DNA of 64,000 nt from Chloroflexi bacterium HGW-Chloroflexi-6 (GTDB lineage Bacteria > Chloroflexota > Anaerolineae > Anaerolineales > Villigracilaceae). Below, piece by piece: positions 39,352-46,835 of the stretch (the first letter of the stretch is position 1; the number at the start of each line of letters is the position of its first letter). The position numbers and the translations under genes are program-made. The stretch is taken from NCBI GenBank assembly GCA_002840685.1, contig PHBU01000008.1, positions 1 to 64,000 on the forward strand, read 5' to 3'. A model generated the notes under the pieces. The model was not told the origin of the DNA, did not search any database, and saw only the letters and a list, made by a program, of their open reading frames with translations.

Positions 39352-39504
39352 ATGATCAAAATACGTTTAGCTTTGAACTTCCCGCTTGTCATCCTGTTCG
39401 CCATTGGCGGTGTGGCGCTGGCCTACCTGGAGCGGCGATCGGGCCGGTGGCTTGAAGCCGAAGCCCGGGCGCGAATGTCTCATACGTGTGAGAGTGCTGG
39501 ATGA
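39352..39504 (+). CDS. Small single-pass membrane protein, 50 residues
   Basis: MIKIRLALNFPLVILFAIGG begins a product with one transmembrane segment (FPLVILFAIGGVALAYL) and a basic tail. Its codons for SHTCE carry the seventh 14-bp site. The stop overlaps the next start. A weak upstream ribosome-binding site keeps confidence modest; a late small membrane protein could aid lysis. Confidence 0.5.
   Translation: MIKIRLALNFPLVILFAIGGVALAYLERRSGRWLEAEARARMSHTCESAG
39479..39492. promoter_or_regulatory. 14-bp palindromic site, copy 7
   Basis: CTCATACGTGTGAG ends 8 bases before the ATG of the next gene. As at 3279 and 4655, its sense-strand GTGAG is where a ribosome-binding site would be. Confidence 0.75.
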
Positions 39505-39773
39505 GTGAGCGCCTGGCGTTCAGGACCAGCCCGCATGGGTTCCAGGCTGCCAGCCTCGGGGACGGGCGCTTTTATCATCTGAATTGCGTGCCACTGGTGA
39601 CGGGTGCGGTTGTGGATCGCATTGTGCCAGGGATGATCACGTTTTGCCCGGATGGCTGGCCAGCAAACGCCAGGCACGCGGGTTTTATGGCCAACGCAGA
39701 GCAGTTTGAGCCTGTGCCAGATGGAGCGATCGTGAGTATCGGTAAAATTACAGATAGCATGGGGCGGTGTTGA
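39501..39773 (+). CDS. Hypothetical protein, 90 residues
   Basis: The start overlaps the previous stop and follows the 14-bp site. The product is beta-rich (PHGFQAASLGDGRFYHLNCV, AVVDRIVPGMITFCPDG). No family is recognised. It overlaps the metallophosphoesterase start by one base. Confidence 0.55.
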   Translation: MSERLAFRTSPHGFQAASLGDGRFYHLNCVPLVTGAVVDRIVPGMITFCPDGWPANARHAGFMANAEQFEPVPDGAIVSIGKITDSMGRC

Positions 39774-41182
39774 TGATAAGACGCAAGCGCGGCGGGGGAT
39801 TGACGGGGGCTGATCTGCTGGCATCATGGTTGAAAGCGGAGGCGCGCGGCCTGACCCAGGCGCAGCACGCTGACGAGATCAGCCTGCCGTGGTCGAAATA
39901 TCAATCACGGTTGTTTCGGGCGCAAAAAGAATCAGGAAACGCGGCCAGCCAGCAGCCGCTGGATGTGCCAGAGCTGCCAGGCGCAGTTGATCAGGAGCAG
40001 GTGACGGTCGAGCAGGTGGATGACGGCCTGCGTCTCGAAAGCTACGGCGGCCGGATCACGTCGATTGATGACCTGGTGCGGGCCTGCAAGATCAACCTGA
40101 CGAAGTACATCATTGAGTCTTCGAGCGTGCGCAAGTGGGATGTGGTCATCAAGCACCAGGTGACAGGAGAGCCGGTCATTGTGCCGGCTTTTTATGTGTC
40201 TGTGAAGCTGCTGCCCAGGGTGATCGAAGCGGCGCGGCTGGATATCCAACCGGCGCGGGTATACGGCCGACTGCCAAAGCTGACCAAAGACCCAATGCCA
40301 GCCAGCGGGCGCGGGTTGATCTTGACCGATACACAGTGGGGCTTTCGGCGCAATGTGATGAGCGGGGCGCTGGACCCGTTCCACGATCGGCGCGCGCTGG
40401 ATGTGGCGCTGCAAATCGCGCAGTATGAGCGCTTCGACCGGGTAACCTGGATCGGTGATTTATTGGACTGCACTGAGATGTCCGATAAATTCGTCAGGGA
40501 GCCCGGTTTTTATTTTACGACCCAGCCTGCCATCTACGAGGGGCACTGGTGGCTTCAGCAGTTTGCAAAGGCGCTGCCAGGGGCAGAACATGATGCGGTC
40601 GAGGGCAACCACGATCTAAGACTGCCGTTGATGCTGATCAACCATGCGCTGGCTGTGCATAACCTGCAAAAGGCGACTGATACGGTTGAGCTGCCATCGA
40701 TGAGCGTGCCGTCACTGTTGGGGCTGGCTGAGCTGGGGATTGAGTATCATGCCGGGTATCCGAACAACGAAACCTGGCAGGGTCCAGTGCGGATCATCCA
40801 CGGGGATATCGCGCGAAATGCACCAGGTTCGACCGTGGCAGCGCTGGCGGCCGGGTCGCTGGAGTCTGTGGTGCAGGGGCACATTCATCGCATCGAGCAG
40901 GCCAGCCGCACGCTTAACGTGCGTGGCCATGCGCGGCATATTCAGGCGGTTTCGCCGGGTTGTTTGTGCCGGGTCGATTACGTGGTGCCAGGCCACAAGC
41001 ATGGCCAGCAGTGGCAGCAGGGGATTGGGATTGTGGAGTGGGACGAGGATTACTCGACGATTTCGACGGTCCCGATTCTGGACGGTGTGGCGATCTACCG
41101 GGGCAGGCGCTTCGAGGCGCGTGAGCGTTTGGCGGATCTGAATGCCGACACTGAGCCAGTGCGGCGGGGCTGGTCGTTTTGA
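39773..41182 (+). CDS. Calcineurin-like metallophosphoesterase with N-terminal DNA-binding-like region
   Basis: A 469-residue product. The C-terminal two-thirds has the metallophosphoesterase metal motifs in order: LILTDTQWG, WIGDLLDCTEM, VEGNHDLRLP, IIHGDI, and VQGHIHRIE. The N-terminal region (about 1-55, ADLLASWLKAEARGLTQAQH) looks like a helix-turn-helix. Substrate is unknown; related phage enzymes act on nucleic-acid ends or phosphoesters. As the last phage gene next to the right junction, it may be an accessory (moron) gene or a late enzyme. Confidence 0.8.
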   Translation: MIRRKRGGGLTGADLLASWLKAEARGLTQAQHADEISLPWSKYQSRLFRAQKESGNAASQQPLDVPELPGAVDQEQVTVEQVDDGLRLESYGGRITSIDDLVRACKINLTKYIIESSSVRKWDVVIKHQVTGEPVIVPAFYVSVKLLPRVIEAARLDIQPARVYGRLPKLTKDPMPASGRGLILTDTQWGFRRNVMSGALDPFHDRRALDVALQIAQYERFDRVTWIGDLLDCTEMSDKFVREPGFYFTTQPAIYEGHWWLQQFAKALPGAEHDAVEGNHDLRLPLMLINHALAVHNLQKATDTVELPSMSVPSLLGLAELGIEYHAGYPNNETWQGPVRIIHGDIARNAPGSTVAALAAGSLESVVQGHIHRIEQASRTLNVRGHARHIQAVSPGCLCRVDYVVPGHKHGQQWQQGIGIVEWDEDYSTISTVPILDGVAIYRGRRFEARERLADLNADTEPVRRGWSF

Positions 41183-41207
41183 TGTTTCCGTGGAAACGGT
41201 ATAAAAT
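41179..41207 (+). promoter_or_regulatory. Possible outward promoter at the prophage right end, with GTTTCC-GT-GGAAAC palindrome
   Basis: TTGATG (41179-41184), 17-base spacer, TAAAAT (41202-41207). The spacer holds TGTTTCCGTGGAAACGG (41183-41199), identical to 16376-16392. It would transcribe across the right junction into the radC 3' half. Confidence 0.4.
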
Positions 41208-41232
41208 AAGGGCAGGCAAGAAATAACCGGCA

Positions 41233-41275
41233 CGTTTTTGTAATTCTTACTTTCTGCAATACGAGATGCAGGCCC
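41233..41275. other. attR: right prophage-host junction
   Basis: The phage arm 41233-41253 begins CGTTTTTGTA; the shared CT is at 41254-41255; host radC resumes at 41256. See the left junction at 1486-1527 for the matching arm. Confidence 0.88.
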
Positions 41276-41598
41276 TCGAACAGGAACACCTGCGGGTGAT
41301 GCTGCTCGACCGCCGCAACCGGGTGATGGAAATTGTCGACCTGTATCGCGGCTCGGTCAGCTCGTCGCAGATCCGGGTCGGGGAGATTTTTCGCGAGGCG
41401 GTTCGCAAAAACGCTTCCGCCATTATTGTCGCCCACAACCACCCGAGCGGCGACCCGACTCCCAGCCCCGACGATGTCGCGGTGACCAGGGCCATCCTGC
41501 AGGCCGGAAAACTGCTCGATGTGGATGTGCTCGACCACCTGGTGATCGGCCAGGGGTGTTGGGTGTCGCTGAAAGAGCGCGGCCTCGGCTTTTCGTAG
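41254..41598 (+). pseudogene. radC: radC, C-terminal half (JAMM domain)
   Basis: From the CT onward the frame reads [19 protein letters not shown]. It contains the JAMM/MPN metal motif ([16 protein letters not shown]) and the normal RadC end ([18 protein letters not shown]). Joined to 1139-1506 it yields 236 residues, normal for RadC. The fragment has no ribosome-binding site before its first Met (41266), so it is probably silent in the lysogen. Confidence 0.93.
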
Positions 41599-41655
41599 GA
41601 AGGTTTTTACGGGGGATTTAAAAACATGAATTCAGGAAAATGGCCTGATTAACCC

Positions 41656-41686
41656 TTGACTCTGACCTTGCCGGAGGGTCTATACT
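41656..41686 (+). promoter_or_regulatory. MerR-type promoter/operator
   Basis: -35 TTGACT (41656-41661) and -10 TATACT (41681-41686) are separated by 19 bases, the over-long spacer typical of MerR-controlled promoters. The spacer contains the partial dyad ACCTTGCCGGAGGGT. It drives the MerR gene at 41727. Confidence 0.8.
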
Positions 41687-41726
41687 CCGAGCGTTGAAGG
41701 CCTTCACGCAGTAGACAGGTAGAACC

Positions 41727-43097
41727 ATGATCAAAATTGGCGACTTTGCAAAACTGGCACGGGTTTCGATCAAAACCCTGCATCATTACGGCGAGCTGAA
41801 ACTGCTCCAACCGGTCCACATCGATCGTTTCACCGGCTACCGCTATTACGCGCTGGAGCAGTTGGCGGTGCTCAACCGCATCCTGGCGCTCAAAGACCTG
41901 GGATTCTCCCTGGAGCAGGTTGCCGAACTGTTGAACGAGAGACTGTCCACTGCCGAAATGCGCGGCATGCTGCGCCTGAAGCAGATGGAACTGGCCTCCC
42001 GGCTCGAAGAAGAACAGTCCCGGCTGGCGCGGGTCGAAGTCCGCTTGCGCCAGTTGGAACAGGGCCGCCAGCCGTTGGTGGCGGATGTGGCCTTGAAAGA
42101 GATCCCGGCCCAGACGGTTCTCATGGCCCGCATCGTGGCCGCCAACGAGAGCATGCTGCTGCCTGCCCGCCAGAGTTTGCAATCCCTGCTCGAAGCGCAG
42201 TTGGAGCGCGCCCAGCTCAAACCCGCCAGCCCGTGGTTTGCCTTCCTGAACGAGCTGCCGCATGCCGAAGAAGACCTCGAGATCGCCCTGGCGGTTGGGG
42301 TCAATCTCCGGAGCGGACAGCGCCAGGGAGACTGGCAGGGCAGTCCGGTTGAACTGCAAGCCTTGCCTAAAGTCCCCAATATGGCCTCGCTGGTGCATTG
42401 CGGCGATTACGCAACCCTGCCGCAGACCTATACCGCGCTGTATGCCTGGATGCAAGACCACTCCTACCAGATTGCGGGAAGCTGTCGTGAGATCTACCTG
42501 TCAGAAGATGGCCCCAGCGCCATGTTAAATGCTGCCGGAAGCAACGGCCTGATCGAGGCGCAGTGCCCGGTCGAGAAAACCAGAATGCCGGCATCCATTC
42601 ACTCTGTGCATGAAAAGAAAGAAGGAACAACCATGGAAACACAAATTGTCAACAAGCCCGCCTTTAAGGCGATCGGCCTGTCGTATGTTGGAAAGAACCA
42701 GCAGGGTGAGATCCCCCAGATGTGGGGCGAGTTCATCCCGCGCATCAACGAGCCCAAGCGGATCAATCCCAGCGTCAGCTATGGCCTGTGCTTTTCAGAA
42801 GTTGCCGGGGCGGCTGAGGGTGAGTTTGAGTATCTTGCCGCGGTGGAAGTGAGCGATGACCAGTTCATCCCCGCCGGGATGGTTTGCCGCGAAGTCCCGG
42901 CCCATAAATACATTGTCTTTACCCATCACGGCAAGCTGGAGACGCTGGGGGAAACCTACCATTACATCTACAATACCGGCTTGGCCCAGGCCGGCATCCA
43001 GGTCCATCCTTCGCGCTTTGACATGGAAGTCTACACCCACGAATTTGCCCCTGACTCTGACCAATCGCGCTTGTATATTTACGTAGCTATTCAGTAA
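41727..43097 (+). CDS. MerR-family regulator fused to two GyrI-like domains
   Basis: The 456-residue product has a MerR winged helix (about 1-70, IKIGDFAKLARVSIKTLHHY), a dimerisation coiled coil (75-115), a first GyrI-like ligand domain (about 118-275) and a second (about 305-456, VNKPAFKAIGLSYVGKN). The join (about 280-302) contains an internal GAAGGA and ATG (42633) that look like the start of a once-separate GyrI gene. GyrI domains bind hydrophobic drugs, so multidrug sensing is likely, with no transporter gene adjacent. Autoregulated from the 19-bp-spacer promoter. Confidence 0.85.
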   Translation: MIKIGDFAKLARVSIKTLHHYGELKLLQPVHIDRFTGYRYYALEQLAVLNRILALKDLGFSLEQVAELLNERLSTAEMRGMLRLKQMELASRLEEEQSRLARVEVRLRQLEQGRQPLVADVALKEIPAQTVLMARIVAANESMLLPARQSLQSLLEAQLERAQLKPASPWFAFLNELPHAEEDLEIALAVGVNLRSGQRQGDWQGSPVELQALPKVPNMASLVHCGDYATLPQTYTALYAWMQDHSYQIAGSCREIYLSEDGPSAMLNAAGSNGLIEAQCPVEKTRMPASIHSVHEKKEGTTMETQIVNKPAFKAIGLSYVGKNQQGEIPQMWGEFIPRINEPKRINPSVSYGLCFSEVAGAAEGEFEYLAAVEVSDDQFIPAGMVCREVPAHKYIVFTHHGKLETLGETYHYIYNTGLAQAGIQVHPSRFDMEVYTHEFAPDSDQSRLYIYVAIQ

Positions 43098-43122
43098 CCG
43101 GGTTACCCGGCCAGACAACAAG

Positions 43123-43155
43123 AAACCGGCCCTTTTCAGGGCCGGTTTTGCTTTT
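43123..43155. terminator. Bidirectional terminator
   Basis: AAACCGGCCC pairs with GGGCCGGTTT around a 6-base loop, followed by TGCTTTTTT. It lies between the convergent MerR and acylphosphatase genes. Confidence 0.85.
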
Positions 43156-43169
43156 TTAGCAGAAAACAA

Positions 43170-43466
43170 TTAGCGGCTGCTACGCACCGTGAAGTCGATA
43201 AACTCATTGCTGGCTGCGAGCCATTCGATGTGAGATCCTTCCACGCGCGAGGCGCGCGGCCCGGTGAGAACGAGCCGGGAGAATTCTTCGAGATCATCGC
43301 GTTGGCCTTCGGCCACCGTTTCAACCTGATCGTAGCCAACGTTGCGCACCCAACCGGTCAGCCCGAGGTTGTTGGCGGCCTGGGCGACATAGGCGCGGAA
43401 TCCAACACCCTGTACTCGTCCGGTGACCCATATATGCAGGCGTTCATTTGGACTGGGCTTGTTCAT
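43170..43466 (-). CDS. acyP: Acylphosphatase
   Basis: The 98-residue product carries the family motifs GRVQGVGFRAYV (with the catalytic Arg) and LTGWVRNVGYDQVETVAEG (with the catalytic Asn). It hydrolyses acyl phosphates. It overlaps the upstream peptidase gene by 23 bases and ends the leftward cluster. Confidence 0.93.
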   Translation of the reverse strand: MNKPSPNERLHIWVTGRVQGVGFRAYVAQAANNLGLTGWVRNVGYDQVETVAEGQRDDLEEFSRLVLTGPRASRVEGSHIEWLAASNEFIDFTVRSSR

Positions 43467-44661
43467 GCGGTTGTTTTGGCTTGCGCGAGAAAATCGCGGG
43501 GCTAAGCGGCAGGAGCAGCACCACGAGAAACACGATCAAATAGCCAGACAGGTTCTTGAAGGCCATTGCCAGCCGATTTTCACCCAGGCTTTTGGCTCGC
43601 CAGGCGTATTCCAAAGTGGAGAGCGGCACGCCAAGCGCCTGTTGTATACCCTGTTCACAGCCCAGCCCGTCGCCGTAGGTCTGGATCAGCCGGTTCAGGC
43701 CAGAGATGCCGTATTCATCTACCAGGTAACGGGTAAACGATTCAGCCTGGGCATAGGCCAGGAAACGCGAGGATGCGTCGGTTGGGAAATCCCCGCACAG
43801 GTTGCTGAACGAGAGCAGTCCATCGTTTTCGACTGCGAATTCAAGCGAGCGCGGATAATCAAGGCTGGGATAGATCTCGGAAATTGTGGCGATGCCCTCG
43901 CGCAGCCAGATTGGCAGCAGCAGGTAGCGTTCACCGCTCACTTCGTAGGTCAGGATGTGCGCCAGTTCGTGCGGAATCTTGCGGTCCATATTGAGCGCTT
44001 CTTCGGGACCGGGGGTGATCGAGACCAAAGCCAGGTACAGGTCGGGGCTGGCGTGTCCGGAAACCCAGGCCTGCCCTGATTCTTCGATGGTGGCTTTCAG
44101 ATCGTTGGAATTGGCGTAAATGTAAATATCAACCGCGTGGTTCAGGCTGGCAGACAAAAGACGGCTGGTGCGTTCAACCCCGTTGCGGGCAGAATCGAGA
44201 GCGCTTTGCCCAAAGGCCAGGTCGCCGGCGTACCAGTGGACACGCAGGTTGTTTTCTTCGAGCGACTGCCAGGTAAAGCGATTGTCAAGGTAGCTGAACC
44301 AGAATTCGGGCGAGTCGGCTGTGGTTCCATCTGCAAATGTGATCCTGAACCAGAAGGCCACCTCGGCAAACGGGCGCAGCCGGGCGTTGGCAATGGCGTG
44401 GTTGGCCATGATGTTGCCGTTTTCGTCAACGCTGGCCGGGATGGTGATCGTGTTGCTTTCGCCTTGCGCGCGTAAAAAAGCCTGGACCTGGTTGACCGGC
44501 TGGTCTGTCTGTAATTCGGCGCGCAGCGTTACCTGTTCCCCAAATTTGTAGGTGGCGCGGGCCTGCTCGATAATAATTCCGGTTTGCGCGGAGACAACCT
44601 GCGCAGCGGGCAGGCAGGCCAGCACAACCATCAGGGTCAGGAGGAAACGGTTTTTCATCAC
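43444..44661 (-). CDS. Membrane-anchored metallopeptidase (peptidase MA family)
   Basis: The 405-residue product has an N-terminal signal (FLLTLMVVLACLPAAQVVSA), a beta domain (about 30-150), a gluzincin-type zinc motif KIPHELAHILTYE with a distal Glu in WLREGIATISEIY, and a C-terminal transmembrane segment (LIVFLVVLLLPLSPAIF). It is an extracytoplasmic protease-like protein anchored at its C-terminus. It starts six bases after the HEAT gene. The substrate is unknown. Confidence 0.85.
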   Translation of the reverse strand: MMKNRFLLTLMVVLACLPAAQVVSAQTGIIIEQARATYKFGEQVTLRAELQTDQPVNQVQAFLRAQGESNTITIPASVDENGNIMANHAIANARLRPFAEVAFWFRITFADGTTADSPEFWFSYLDNRFTWQSLEENNLRVHWYAGDLAFGQSALDSARNGVERTSRLLSASLNHAVDIYIYANSNDLKATIEESGQAWVSGHASPDLYLALVSITPGPEEALNMDRKIPHELAHILTYEVSGERYLLLPIWLREGIATISEIYPSLDYPRSLEFAVENDGLLSFSNLCGDFPTDASSRFLAYAQAESFTRYLVDEYGISGLNRLIQTYGDGLGCEQGIQQALGVPLSTLEYAWRAKSLGENRLAMAFKNLSGYLIVFLVVLLLPLSPAIFSRKPKQPHEQAQSK

Positions 44662-44667
44662 GGCGGA

Positions 44668-45633
44668 TTATTTGTCAGGTTCGTCGTCGGGGTCAATTGC
44701 AAGCAGGTTAAAGGCGTTGATCTGGTCGGTCAGGTCGAGATTGTCGATGGCATCTTCAAGAAATTCGATGATGTCCTCGTCTTCGGTCTGGTCGAGCATG
44801 TTTTGGAGCGTAATGCGCACTTCTTCGCCGCCAATTTGTGAAAGCGCCCAGATGCCCGCCAAAAATGTCTCGTCGTCTTCCTCTTCTTCCAGCATGTCGA
44901 GCAAAAATTGACGCGCAGAATCGAGGCGCAGTTCGCCGGCCGCCCGCACAGCCGCGCAGCGCACCTCGTCGTTGGGATCATCCAGCATCGAAAGGATATC
45001 TTCTTCCCAATGGGCGCTGGCTGAACGTCCCATGGCGCACAGGGCTGAAGCCAGCCATTTGGGGTCGTGTTTGGTGAAGGCGTTCTGGATCAGGGTGTCA
45101 ACTTCAGGGCGGCTCGAAAAGCTGATCGATTCGAGCGCCGCGCGCTGGATGTCGGCTTTTTCTGTTTCGGAGCGCACTACCCGCAGCAGGGTCTCTTCGA
45201 CCTTGTGCAGGGCCTGGGCTGAAATTTCTTCCAATTCGCCCAGTTCAACAAACCTGCCCAAAACACGCGCCGCCTCAACCTTTACATCCTCTGACGGATC
45301 GTTTTCTGCCAGTGTGATCAGTTGTGGCAGCAGGTGCGTATCCTGGGTTTCGGTCAGCAGGCGCAAGGCATTGACACGGATCTGTTCATCGGGGTCTGCC
45401 AGCAGGGCGGCAGCCAGCGATTCGAACGAGAGCAGGGTATCGCTCGGGTAGAGCTCGACCAGTTTGGTGAGCAAGGTTCGTTTGCGTTTTTTTGTCACAC
45501 CCGGCCATTGCGAGATCAGGGCAGAAACATCTACCGGGGCCAGATCTGAGAAAAGGGGCAGGTAACGGTTGGGAAAGGCAGTTGATTCATCGCTCAAAGC
45601 GGCCAGAACAGTTTGAAAAGAAGGTTTGCTCAT
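44668..45633 (-). CDS. HEAT-repeat protein
   Basis: The 321-residue product is made of helical HEAT repeats (LLADPDEQIRVNALRLLTET, ENDPSEDVKVEAARVLGRF, DDPNDEVRCAAVRAAGEL), with an acidic C-terminal tail. Such scaffolds mediate protein contacts. It sits between RseP and the peptidase genes, 10 and 6 bases away, so it is likely co-expressed and may act with one of them. Confidence 0.88.
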   Translation of the reverse strand: MSKPSFQTVLAALSDESTAFPNRYLPLFSDLAPVDVSALISQWPGVTKKRKRTLLTKLVELYPSDTLLSFESLAAALLADPDEQIRVNALRLLTETQDTHLLPQLITLAENDPSEDVKVEAARVLGRFVELGELEEISAQALHKVEETLLRVVRSETEKADIQRAALESISFSSRPEVDTLIQNAFTKHDPKWLASALCAMGRSASAHWEEDILSMLDDPNDEVRCAAVRAAGELRLDSARQFLLDMLEEEEDDETFLAGIWALSQIGGEEVRITLQNMLDQTEDEDIIEFLEDAIDNLDLTDQINAFNLLAIDPDDEPDK

Positions 45634-45643
45634 CGGGCTGCCT

Positions 45644-46750
45644 TTATGGTAGTTGGAAATTTGCCGGGTTGATAAAGTCCATTACATTGATGAAGATCAT
45701 CAAGCCGATCAATACCAGGAAAGCCACGCCATTCACGACATTCTCAAACCGGTAAGGAACGCGGCGGCGGAACAAGATCTCGGGCAGGGTAAACACGATG
45801 CGCCCGCCATCCAGGGCCGGGATGGGCAGCAGGTTGAAGACGCCCAGCGAAACGCTCAGCGATGCCAGCAGCAGCAGAGTGTAATTGGATGGCAGCGGGG
45901 CAGGTTCCCCGGCGCTGCTCGCAGCGGCAGCTTCCTGGCGGGTCTGGGTGTCGCGTTCAACGGCCTGTGAAAATGCTCCGAACATGCCTACCAACCCGAT
46001 TGGCCGGGCTAATTCGGGTTCGATCGCGTTTTGGATCAACAAAACCGGAATGCTCAAGATGCCAACAGCCTGCATGCCTGTCATTGTAAAGCCGCCGATG
46101 ATCACCTCGCTGGCTGTGGCCGGGCGGCGGGGCGTATCCATGGTGATACCCAGCGCGCCTTTCTCTGCCGGGCGCGTCGAAAGCGGCGTGGCCAGGATCG
46201 TTTGCTGCTGATCATTGCGTTCAATCACAATCGGGATCGTCTGATCAAGATTTGCATAAATCTGTTGGCGTGCTGTGGCGATATCTTCCACCGCAATGCC
46301 GTTTACTTCGAGAATGGTATCTCCGGCGATAAACCCGGCTTCAAAGGCAGGCGAGTTCGGTTCGACATCCATAACATTGACACTGCCCGGGATCGGGATG
46401 CCGCTCAGGCCGATGATAATCGCAAATACCACCACAGCCGTCAATAAGTTCATGATGGGTCCGGCAAACAAGACGCCCAGGCGCTTCCAGGGGTTGGCCG
46501 CAGAAAGACCGTCCAGTACGTTCGGATCGTTTTCACCCTTGGGGCGCACAAAGCCGCCCAGCGGGATCCAATTCAGGGTGAATTCGGTACCCTGCCATTT
46601 AAATAAAGTCATAGCCTTGGGCGGCAAGCCAAACCCAAATTCTTCCACTTCGATTTTAGCCATACGGGCCGCAATAAAATGGCCCAGTTCGTGGATGAAG
46701 ATACTCCCGGCCAGGGCCAGGATGAAAACCAACAAAGCAACAAAATCCAT
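45644..46750 (-). CDS. rseP: RseP/S2P-type intramembrane zinc protease
   Basis: The start at 46750 follows AAAGGAT and gives 368 residues. Site-2 protease marks: HELGH at about 20-24 inside the first membrane segment, a central PDZ domain (about 110-190, VEPNSPAFEAGFIAGDTILE), and LLPIPALDGGRIVF near the C-terminus with the second metal-ligand motif. It cleaves transmembrane regulators such as anti-sigma factors. No sigma gene is adjacent. Confidence 0.93.
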   Translation of the reverse strand: MDFVALLVFILALAGSIFIHELGHFIAARMAKIEVEEFGFGLPPKAMTLFKWQGTEFTLNWIPLGGFVRPKGENDPNVLDGLSAANPWKRLGVLFAGPIMNLLTAVVVFAIIIGLSGIPIPGSVNVMDVEPNSPAFEAGFIAGDTILEVNGIAVEDIATARQQIYANLDQTIPIVIERNDQQQTILATPLSTRPAEKGALGITMDTPRRPATASEVIIGGFTMTGMQAVGILSIPVLLIQNAIEPELARPIGLVGMFGAFSQAVERDTQTRQEAAAASSAGEPAPLPSNYTLLLLASLSVSLGVFNLLPIPALDGGRIVFTLPEILFRRRVPYRFENVVNGVAFLVLIGLMIFINVMDFINPANFQLP

Positions 46751-46835
46751 ACTATTTATCCTTTTTTGGTTCACTACCGTTGAAATTTGACACAATTAAA
46801 AAGATTATATCCCCTTTTTATAAGTATTGCGTTAG

